Of a DNA stretch of 64,000 nt, positions 44,912 to 52,343 are shown piece after piece (position 1 is the stretch's first letter; each line of letters begins with the position of its first letter). The notes beneath the pieces were generated by a model, which was not told the origin of the DNA, made no database searches, and saw nothing but the letters and a program-made list of their open reading frames with translations. The translations under genes and the position numbers were made by a program. The stretch lies in the NCBI GenBank assembly GCA_009842205.1, contig VYFX01000011.1, positions 1 through 64,000 of the forward strand, read 5' to 3'. The stretch comes from Paracoccaceae bacterium. GTDB lineage: Bacteria; Pseudomonadota; Alphaproteobacteria; Rhodobacterales; Rhodobacteraceae.

Positions 44912-45920
44912 ACAGTAAATCCTTAAGTTTGATCGAGAACAGACACTGTCATCCACGGAATATGTTAATGATGTCGGGATATTGCAATATTTTGGACCAT
45001 GAGGAGGTCGATTTCGGAATAAAGGTTATTGGAAGGGGTTAACAACCTGTCTGCAGCCTTGACAGGTTGTTGGCTGCAACCCCGTTATCAGCAACTTATG
45101 CTGCTGACCAATTAAAGGTTCCCCATCTTGTTACAATGGTGATTCTCTCTACCAACAAGGTGACGATTCTTTTCCAAGGCACTGCCTTGATGAAAATAAT
45201 CAAATTTTTCATTTTGTTTAATCTCCTTATATTTATTATAGGGCCCTATTTGCCGTATGCATGCGGAAGGACAATTACCACTGTTTGTTTTATTCCATCG
45301 GCGTTCTCCCATATACTTATATAATATACTTAATTCGAATGGGTAAAATATATGCAGATTAAAGAAATGTCAAGTGCATTCTGCCGCACATCCTCATTTT
45401 TCCTTCCAGGTCTTGCATTGTGTGTATCCACTTTGGTCAAATTTGTCCTTTATTTTCCTTGGAAAGAAATGATTTCAATATTTTCAAAAAAAAGATTCAC
45501 AATGTCGAATTGACGCTACCAATAGATACAATCCTGCACCATGGTGCAATTGTTACCACATTGCTTGGACGATTTGTTGGGCCCGACAATCCGGTACGGG
45601 CAATTGATTCCTATGCCAATATCCTAAAATTTTGAGAGTTGGAAGCAGCAAGCTGACGAAATATTGAAATGATCAGGTAAGTGCCATTACCTATCCGAGT
45701 TACAAGGCCATTGCCGATTACCGGAAGAATAGTACTGTTTGTCAATCTATTTTATGACCGAATAAAAGCTAGCAAAAGAATTAACGGCTATTGCTGAAAA
45801 GATAAGTAGGTTGAATCAAAATAATCTAATATATATTATATATATGCAAAATAAGTATTAAGTATGTCTTTAACTGGTATTTGGCTCTGCGAATGGAAAT
45901 AATGAAAAGGGGATATGGTC
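44912..45920. other. Gene-poor accessory region with a possible membrane-protein remnant
   Basis: About 1 kb without an intact gene. A plus-strand frame at 45420-45635 contains LPIDTILHHGAIVTTLLGRF, then VGPDNPVRAIDSYANI, which recalls the HG...GRFIGP...R core of DedA-family membrane proteins, but it has no proper start and is far too short, so at best it is a relic. Just before the next gene is a very AT-rich tract (45828-45850) of TA repeats that could act as a promoter. Confidence 0.35.
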
Positions 45921-46760
45921 ATGTCTAAAGAAGTCTTAATGAGTGGTGTAAAAGTCTCAAGGGAGGTCCAAGAATCCTACAATTTGATCCAAGACTTGTA
46001 CGATGTAAATCCTAGCGATTTGGTTCGGATGGCACCTTTGTTATTGGCCTTGATTGCGGAACAGAAATTCAAGGATAGTCGTAAGGAACTTGAAGGATTA
46101 GAGAACTCCGTATCTCAGAATTTTTATGAAAAAATTCTGGAGAAAGAAACTAGTGTACGAGGGTCAGAGTTCGTTGAGTATCTTCGTGACTTGGCAGATC
46201 AATTAGATGCTACTGGTAAGGAAATGGTTAGTAAAGATAATATACATTTGGATCCAAAGGAAAATCTCCCTCGATACCAACTCTACCACAAAGGGAAAGT
46301 TAGAGTTACGCTCAAAAAAGTTGCAACTAATGCCGCCCGCACTCTAAATATTAGTACTGAAGATATTCGAGGCAATAAGAATGCTTCGCTTTCTCCAATT
46401 TACCATCGGCCTCTCATGGCCATGGCAAGGGATGAGTTGGGCAGTTTATTAAGCGATGATCAGAAAAAAGAACTTATTGATTTTTTCAGGAAGGCTGTAA
46501 CCGCAAACCAACACAAAGTTCCCCAAGAATCACAATTTCTAGAAAGGGCTGCAGAACATTTAATATCAGAGATGTCAGATGATGAGATTAAGGATTTAAA
46601 TCTTGAAAATGAATACATCCCTTGGAAATACGACCGTCTACTCCTTGTCTATGCTAGATCGTTACATGACAGGCCTCGATTGACTTTGAGACAGAAGAAT
46701 AAGGTTCGTGAATGTTTTAGGGAATTGATTAGAATTAGAAAAATAAGTCTATCAAGATGA
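45921..46760 (+). CDS. Uncharacterised protein
   Basis: 279 residues, soluble and probably largely helical; not recognised. The N-terminus MSKEVLMSGVKVSREVQESY and YDVNPSDLVRMAPLLLALIA looks like a helical-bundle interaction module, followed by a charged helical region (about 45-100). A middle segment PRYQLYHKGKVRVTLKKVAT may be beta-rich. The C-terminus is basic (RPRLTLRQKNKVRECFREL). No catalytic motif is visible. ATG 45921 is chosen over ATG 45915 because AGGGG lies 8 bp upstream of it. It stands alone among remnants of accessory genes, so it may be horizontally acquired. Confidence 0.7.
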   Translation: MSKEVLMSGVKVSREVQESYNLIQDLYDVNPSDLVRMAPLLLALIAEQKFKDSRKELEGLENSVSQNFYEKILEKETSVRGSEFVEYLRDLADQLDATGKEMVSKDNIHLDPKENLPRYQLYHKGKVRVTLKKVATNAARTLNISTEDIRGNKNASLSPIYHRPLMAMARDELGSLLSDDQKKELIDFFRKAVTANQHKVPQESQFLERAAEHLISEMSDDEIKDLNLENEYIPWKYDRLLLVYARSLHDRPRLTLRQKNKVRECFRELIRIRKISLSR

Positions 46761-47436
46761 TAATCCCAACGGCAAGCTTTAAGCACGCTCATATCCCGGT
46801 ACATGATGGCAGAATTTTGGGAATGATGCTGAATCCTTGGGGTTGATCTGGTCAAAGAAGAGTCTCCACCGCAAGGATGGGTCTAGAGGTCTATGTCTTT
46901 GATGGTGAAGTTACTCTTGGATGATGTCATGAAAAAGTAGGGATTTATCCCTACATCCTAACCAGGGAAGAAAAGCATCTCAGCATTCGCAAATTCTCTG
47001 ATGCTATGAAGCCGTATGACATATCAGAAATGGAGGGAGATCATATTGATCTCTGACCATTCCTAAAAATTGTCAGTTGTTAAATGAAAAATGCAACCGC
47101 AAAAAATCTGATAAATAGAGTGTGTATGTCAAATAATAGATTTAAGAATCGCTAAATTGTCTAAGAAACTGTTCCATTAGGTCCAAAAATCTAGCAAATT
47201 CCAGACAGAAATACCATTTTTAATTTTAGGTTATACAACTTGATTTATATTACTTTTGTGGCTTATGATTCAGGCTCTAAGAAAATGGAAGAAAAGAGGC
47301 TGATCAGGGATCTAGAAATAACGGCAAGTAAAAGCGGCAACCATATCCAGCGGATCGTTGTTTAGCAGAACCCCGAACTCAGATTGCTACTCGATGAAGA
47401 AAATTGACCTACCTAACTGTAACAAATTATCCCCAA
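46761..47436. other. Intergenic region with an HNH endonuclease remnant
   Basis: About 675 bp containing a short relic of an HNH nuclease (listed separately) and otherwise no gene. A 27-codon frame near 47285 (MEEKRLIRDLEITASKSGNH) is too short to call. Confidence 0.4.
46961..47056 (+). pseudogene. Remnant of an HNH endonuclease (GmrSD/DUF262-like C-terminus)
   Basis: A 32-codon open stretch reads TREEKHLSIRKFSDAMKPYD and then ISEMEGDHIDL before TGA. In intact relatives the pattern is SIRxFSDxMK, a CxxC-containing stretch, then EMExDHI. Here the cysteine segment is missing (a deletion of about 20 codons), the upstream frame has a stop, and the sequence ends right after the catalytic DHI. It is therefore a decayed gene fragment rather than a functional protein. 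Confidence 0.55.
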
Positions 47437-49032
47437 TCAGGCATCCCTGCGAAATGCTCCCTGAACTATCCTGTCAATAACCATTGCACACAGCAAGATG
47501 GCAAATCCACCAAGCAATCCAGGCCCCTTGGCTGCATATTGCAGGGCAAGAAGTATTTCCTGTCCGAGACCACCACCGCCAATCAGTGATATTATGACCA
47601 CCATTGAAAGGCACATGAGAATGGTCTGATTTACCCCGGTCATTATTGAAGGTAAGGCAAGGGGAATTTCGACATCACGCAACAATTGCCCCTTGGATGC
47701 ACCAAAGGCTTCAGCAGCCTCAATAATTGTTTTCGGTACACCCTTCATTCCCAAGGCAGTCAATCTGATGACCGGGGGCATGCCAAAGATAATGGTTGCC
47801 AGAATACCAGGTGGGTTTCCAGTCCCGAAAAAGGCAATAATGGGTATCAAATATACAAAGGCAGGTAGGGTCTGCATTAAGTCGAGAACCGGCTCGGCAA
47901 TCTTATACGCCCGTTGGGATTTTCCAAACCAAATTCCCAGGGGTATCCCAATGATAACACACAAAAACACGGCAGCACCAACCAAGGCGACCGTTTCCAT
48001 GGAAACTTCCCAGTAACCCAAAAGGGCCACATACGCCAGGGCAGCACCGGTAAAAATGGAGGTTCTTGGTCCAGCCGCTCGCCATGCAATCACACAGACA
48101 ACCACCATTACGACCGGCCAGGGAGTAACAATCAGGGCCAGTGTCATGGCTTCAAGAATGGATCTCACCCCGGCAGTCAACCCATCAAATACCCCTTGCC
48201 CTGCCACGGCAGTAGCATCAATTCTGTCCTCTAGCCAAGTGGCTGTCTTTGTATAGAAAGTTTCATTATCTCCTTCCAGAAAATAGGTGCTGATTTCTTT
48301 TTCCGGGAATTCATTAAGCAGTTCGAAAGGGCTTTCCACGGTGAACTTGTAAATGGTTAAGGGGGCTATAAGGACAACCAGAGCCAAAGACAATACCAGG
48401 TTTCTAGCCTTGACCCCTGACTCAGTACCTTCGGGATCTATTCGCCATTTGGAATACTGTCTTTCATATACCCTATCCGCATAAAAACCCTGCACAAGCT
48501 TAACCAAAAGGAAAAAAGCCAATCCCGTTAAAAGGACAATGATTTTGCCATCATTCAAAGCCTGAGCTTCGGCCATGCTCCGTTCGGCGGCGACAGTCAT
48601 GTTTTCTACCAGTTTTTCATAGCGGCTTGCATCTTCCCCTGCTGCCAGAGCTTCTTCCGCTTGCGTCCTGAAACCATCAGCCCTGGCAAGCTGAGCTTCT
48701 GCACGTTCTTCAAATCGTGCCCCTGGGCTTCCCCAGATTCCCCGACCCATTTGTACCCAGACAATCATTTCCAGAATAAGGAATCCCCAGAAAAAGCCCC
48801 AGACTCCTCGGAATCCACCCCATATGGGCCCTAATATTGCAGCTGCCCAGTTAAAGGTATTCGGTAGGGATGTCGTTGCAGCGTGGACTTTGTGAAAGGC
48901 CGTTTGGTAATATCCCGGGTTGTTTTCAACAAAATCGGCAATGGATTTATCAAGCTGTTCGTGATCGATCTCTATATCAGAGGCAGCCTTGACATTTATT
49001 CCAGTATTCTGTTCGTCAGCCGAAGGCGTCAT
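47437..49032 (-). CDS. proW: Betaine/proline-type ABC transporter permease (ProW/OpuAB-like)
   Basis: Inner-membrane permease of a quaternary-amine ABC importer. 531 residues, longer than typical ProW (about 350). The first about 270 residues are an extension with its own hydrophobic segments (AAILGPIWGGFRGVWGFFWG) and a helical, Ala/Glu-rich loop (AEEALAAGEDASRYEKLVEN). The standard permease core follows, with VLDLMQTLPAFVYLIPIIAF and the EAA loop EAAEAFGASKGQLLRDVEIP. It overlaps proV by 4 bp (ATGA). Third gene of the X-V-W operon. Confidence 0.9.
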   Translation of the reverse strand: MTPSADEQNTGINVKAASDIEIDHEQLDKSIADFVENNPGYYQTAFHKVHAATTSLPNTFNWAAAILGPIWGGFRGVWGFFWGFLILEMIVWVQMGRGIWGSPGARFEERAEAQLARADGFRTQAEEALAAGEDASRYEKLVENMTVAAERSMAEAQALNDGKIIVLLTGLAFFLLVKLVQGFYADRVYERQYSKWRIDPEGTESGVKARNLVLSLALVVLIAPLTIYKFTVESPFELLNEFPEKEISTYFLEGDNETFYTKTATWLEDRIDATAVAGQGVFDGLTAGVRSILEAMTLALIVTPWPVVMVVVCVIAWRAAGPRTSIFTGAALAYVALLGYWEVSMETVALVGAAVFLCVIIGIPLGIWFGKSQRAYKIAEPVLDLMQTLPAFVYLIPIIAFFGTGNPPGILATIIFGMPPVIRLTALGMKGVPKTIIEAAEAFGASKGQLLRDVEIPLALPSIMTGVNQTILMCLSMVVIISLIGGGGLGQEILLALQYAAKGPGLLGGFAILLCAMVIDRIVQGAFRRDA

Positions 49033-50063
49033 TCTTTTCCTCCTTGAATTCCTCGTAATAGGCGAGGTTTGGTTATCAAGCCCACCCTGTCGCCACCATC
49101 TGTAATAATGACTGGCAAGTCAGTATTCACGGCGAGATCAATAATTTGATCAAGGTCAGCCTTATGATCAGCCACAGGCGCACCTTCCAAATTTCCCTGA
49201 TAACTTTCGATGGGTTCCATGATGGAATGAGCTTTAACAAGTTTTAATTTCGAGATTCCCTGCACGAATTCCCGGACATATTCATCTGCCGGGTTCATCA
49301 CAATTTCTTCAGCTGTACCGATTTGTACTATGGCACCATCCTTCATGATGGCAATTCTATGTCCAATTCGGATGGCTTCATCCAAGTCGTGGGTAATGAA
49401 CAAGGTGGTCTTTTGAAGTTCAGCTACCAAAGCCTTGAATTGGTCTTGCAATTGTAGCCTGATGAGTGGATCCAAAGCAGAAAACGGTTCGTCCATCAAC
49501 AAAATTTCAGGATCTGAGGCGAGAGCTCGGGCAATACCCACACGCTGCTGCATTCCTCCAGAAAGTTCACGGGGCAATCGGTCTTCATAGCCAACCAGAT
49601 CAACCAATGCGAGAGCATGATCCGATATGGCCCATCTCTTGGATTTGGGTATATTCCGGATCTCAAGGGGATAGGCTACATTATCCCGGACAGATCTATG
49701 TGGAAGCAGTGCCATGTGCTGGAATACCATGCCCATTTGCATGGCTCGCATTTCTCTGAGTTCGGTATTGGACAGGGAACCAATTTCCCTGCCCAACACT
49801 TCAATTTTTCCAGTTGTAGGTTCAATGAGCCGATTTACATGGCGAACCAGTGTGGATTTACCGGAACCAGAAAGGCCCATGATACAAAAGATTTCCCCTT
49901 TTGATACTTCAAAAGTGGCTTTTTGAACACCAACAACGCAACCAAATTCCGACAGGACTTCCGGCTTGGAAATTCCCCTCTCCTTGATTGCCTCCATGGC
50001 GGTCATGGATTGTTCACCAAAGATTTTCCAGACATTGTCCAGTTTGATCACGCATTCGTTCAT
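49029..50063 (-). CDS. proV: Betaine/proline-type ABC transporter ATP-binding protein (ProV/OpuAA-like)
   Basis: ATPase of the osmoprotectant importer. 344 residues. Walker A MGLSGSGKSTLVRHVNRL near residues 63-80, signature PRELSGGMQQRVGIARALAS, Walker B EILLMDEPFSALDPLIR, and switch His in TTLFITHDLDEAIRIG. The opening VWKIFGEQSMTAMEAIKERG is typical of ProV. The C-terminal about 90 residues (VKAHSIMEPIESYQGNLEGA and on) are a shortened or degenerate CBS-type regulatory region. It lies 48 bp after the binding-protein gene and overlaps proW. Confidence 0.92.
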   Translation of the reverse strand: MNECVIKLDNVWKIFGEQSMTAMEAIKERGISKPEVLSEFGCVVGVQKATFEVSKGEIFCIMGLSGSGKSTLVRHVNRLIEPTTGKIEVLGREIGSLSNTELREMRAMQMGMVFQHMALLPHRSVRDNVAYPLEIRNIPKSKRWAISDHALALVDLVGYEDRLPRELSGGMQQRVGIARALASDPEILLMDEPFSALDPLIRLQLQDQFKALVAELQKTTLFITHDLDEAIRIGHRIAIMKDGAIVQIGTAEEIVMNPADEYVREFVQGISKLKLVKAHSIMEPIESYQGNLEGAPVADHKADLDQIIDLAVNTDLPVIITDGGDRVGLITKPRLLRGIQGGKE

Positions 50064-50111
50064 AATCTTTTTACCCTACAATTGACTTGGTTATAGTCAA
50101 GATAATCCGAC

Positions 50112-51068
50112 TCAGTTACTTAACCAATCAAGAACTCTGTCTTGGTTGTTAGCAACCCATTGGCTTGCAAAGTCGGACATTTCAACCCCATCAATTACCA
50201 CGACCTTGATCATTTCGGCAACTGAATCACTATCAAGCTTCATATTGGCAAATAGGGAAGCAACATCCGGATAATCGGCTTCCAATGATACCGGATAATA
50301 AAGATGGAGAGAAGCATCCTCCCAAGCTACCGGTGCACTTGATTTTTCAAGCCAAGCCGGATCATCAGTGGGCTGGATAATATTCCACTGTGCCTCATCG
50401 TAAGGGGGTTCTTCCAAAACATGCAAATCATGGATCGCAAACAGGTAATGTGGACCATAACAGAATCCTACCCAAGGCTGGTCTTGTTCAATTGCAGTTT
50501 GAAAATTGGCATAGGCCAAAGTCTCATCCATTTCAACCAGATCCAACGTTTGGTCATAGCCATAAGACTTGGCTTTGATTCTTTCGATGTTTGTTGAAGC
50601 CCAACCCGGCGCACCAATCCAGATTTCACCACGGCCGTCACCATTGGTATCAAAGAGATCAGCATTTGATGGATCGGTCAGATCTTCAATATGGGTAATA
50701 CCATATTCATCAGCAACCGATTGATGTACGCACATTGCCTGGAATCCCTTAACACCGTGCTCATTTCGGGTAACCGTACCCTTTTCATTAACAAATGTGT
50801 TATGGAGATTGTTTTGGTTGGGAATCCAAACTTCAGGATGAGCATGCATGGCACCCTTATCCATTGCTTCAAAAACGATTGGGTTTGTTCCTGTTTGAAT
50901 TTCAACCTCAAGGCCAATATTGTCTTCAATTATCACTTTGAGGATTTCTCCAGTAATCTGGACCGAGGGCCAGTTCGGTGTACCGATAACAATATCGGCA
51001 GCCTTTGATGCGCCGGCAACTCCCATACCCATGGAAATGGCCACTGACGCAGCTAAAATTTTTCTCAT
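50112..51068 (-). CDS. proX: Betaine/proline-type ABC transporter substrate-binding protein (ProX/OpuAC-like)
   Basis: Periplasmic receptor of 318 residues in the OpuAC family, which binds glycine betaine, proline betaine or related quaternary amines through an aromatic box. Signal peptide MRKILAASVAISMGMGVAGA with cleavage near residue 23. Mature features: IVIGTPNWPSVQITGEILKV, AMDKGAMHAHPEVWIPNQNN, and IGAPGWASTNIERI, with several Trp and Tyr residues available for cation binding. ATG 51068 has the strong ribosome site GGAGGAAACA, so it is preferred over 51080. A perfect 18-bp palindrome lies 36 bp upstream. Confidence 0.9.
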   Translation of the reverse strand: MRKILAASVAISMGMGVAGASKAADIVIGTPNWPSVQITGEILKVIIEDNIGLEVEIQTGTNPIVFEAMDKGAMHAHPEVWIPNQNNLHNTFVNEKGTVTRNEHGVKGFQAMCVHQSVADEYGITHIEDLTDPSNADLFDTNGDGRGEIWIGAPGWASTNIERIKAKSYGYDQTLDLVEMDETLAYANFQTAIEQDQPWVGFCYGPHYLFAIHDLHVLEEPPYDEAQWNIIQPTDDPAWLEKSSAPVAWEDASLHLYYPVSLEADYPDVASLFANMKLDSDSVAEMIKVVVIDGVEMSDFASQWVANNQDRVLDWLSN

Positions 51069-51103
51069 TGTTTCCTCCAAAAAAATGTCGAAATTAATAT
51101 AAC

Positions 51104-51121
51104 CTTCGTATTAATACGAAG
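51104..51121. promoter_or_regulatory. 18-bp perfect palindrome, candidate operator
   Basis: CTTCGTATTAATACGAAG reads the same on both strands. It sits in the 196-bp divergent gap, 36 bp from the proX start and 144 bp from the ureohydrolase start, where a dimeric repressor could control the transporter and perhaps the divergent gene. No regulator gene is adjacent. Confidence 0.6.
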
Positions 51122-51264
51122 TGATTAAAGAATGCAATAAAACATATGCTTGTCAAGCAATTAGTTGAAAGCACTTTTCGGTGGTCTAAAAACCATGTTC
51201 TGTTATGTTTGTATTATAGTTAATACCTTGCCAAGTATGGCGTTTGTACCTGATTGGAGTAAAG

Positions 51265-52266
51265 ATGAATTTGAGTACGCAGAATAAGAAAGAAGCACAA
51301 AAAAAGTTTGTCCAAGGTTTGTACTGGGCAGGTATACCTACCCTATTCAAATGTGATTACCAAGAGACTCCTGAAAACTGTGATATAGCCCTTGTTGGCA
51401 TTCCACATTCGACCGGGAATGGAACGACACTTCGGGATCAGCATATGGGACCAAGGGCAGTTAGGGATGTATCAGGTCTTGGTCGCAGGGTTCATCTTGA
51501 CTTTCAGCTTGATCCTTGGGAAAAATGCAGGATTGCTGATATTGGGGATGTTCCTTTGCTCGAAGGGAACAACAATGAGGCTTCAATCGACCATATAACT
51601 GAATTCTTCAGGATCATAGACAAGGCCGGGGCCAAGCCGGTTTCCATTGGTGGAGACCACTCGATTACCGGAGGAACGGTCAGGGCTTTGGGAGGGAAGG
51701 ATTCCATGTTATCCGGAGGTGAGGCTGTCGCTCTTCTTCACATTGATGCCCACACCGATACGTTTCTCCATCTTGATCATTTTCTGGGAGCCAGAAAATC
51801 CGCTGCCCATTGGGGTGCCCAACTGGTTACGGAAGGGCATGTCGATGCCCACAGCTCAACTCAAATTGGTATAAGAGGCAATCCAAGGGCACTGGATTGG
51901 TATGAGCCAAGCCTTCAACTGGGTTATGAGTTGATCACCAAAAAGCAATATGATTTGCTAGGAGAGGACTCGGTAAACGAGATAATAAGAAAAAGGATAG
52001 GCGATAAACCAGTTTATATTACTTTTGATTTAGATAGTCTGGACGTATCAATCGCCCCAGGGGTTGCAAATCTGGAACCGGGAGAACCGGGCTTCAACTT
52101 GAAACAGGCCATCGGTATCCTCAGGTCGGTCCGCGGGTTGAACATAATTGGCGGAGATGTGGTCTGTCTGATGCCAACGGCGGATAATCCTAACAAAATT
52201 ACCGCCATGGTGGCAACTAGTATAATGTTTGAAATAATTTCCCTAATTGCGGATTCCCATCAGTAA
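51265..52266 (+). CDS. Ureohydrolase (agmatinase/arginase family)
   Basis: Binuclear manganese hydrolase of 333 residues that releases urea from a guanidino compound. Metal-ligand motifs: SIGGDHSITGGTVRAL, ALLHIDAHTDTFLHL and YITFDLDSLDVSIAPGVANL. ATG 51265 is preferred over 51244 because GGAGTAAAG lies directly upstream and the earlier residues are not family-like. The specificity (agmatine, guanidinobutyrate, guanidinopropionate or another) cannot be decided. Divergent from a betaine-type ABC operon, which may import a related guanidino or quaternary amine; this link is inferred from position only. Confidence 0.88.
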   Translation: MNLSTQNKKEAQKKFVQGLYWAGIPTLFKCDYQETPENCDIALVGIPHSTGNGTTLRDQHMGPRAVRDVSGLGRRVHLDFQLDPWEKCRIADIGDVPLLEGNNNEASIDHITEFFRIIDKAGAKPVSIGGDHSITGGTVRALGGKDSMLSGGEAVALLHIDAHTDTFLHLDHFLGARKSAAHWGAQLVTEGHVDAHSSTQIGIRGNPRALDWYEPSLQLGYELITKKQYDLLGEDSVNEIIRKRIGDKPVYITFDLDSLDVSIAPGVANLEPGEPGFNLKQAIGILRSVRGLNIIGGDVVCLMPTADNPNKITAMVATSIMFEIISLIADSHQ

Positions 52267-52343
52267 AGTTTCCGCATATTTTGATGTAAAGCATTCTCTA
52301 TCCGTATAATTACCCAAACAAAAATTTGAGTTCATGTAAAAGG

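Noticed and set aside
45067..45324. 85-codon plus-strand frame with hydrophobic residues
   Set aside because: No ribosome site, no similarity and mixed composition; the hydrophobic run is explained by AT-rich DNA.
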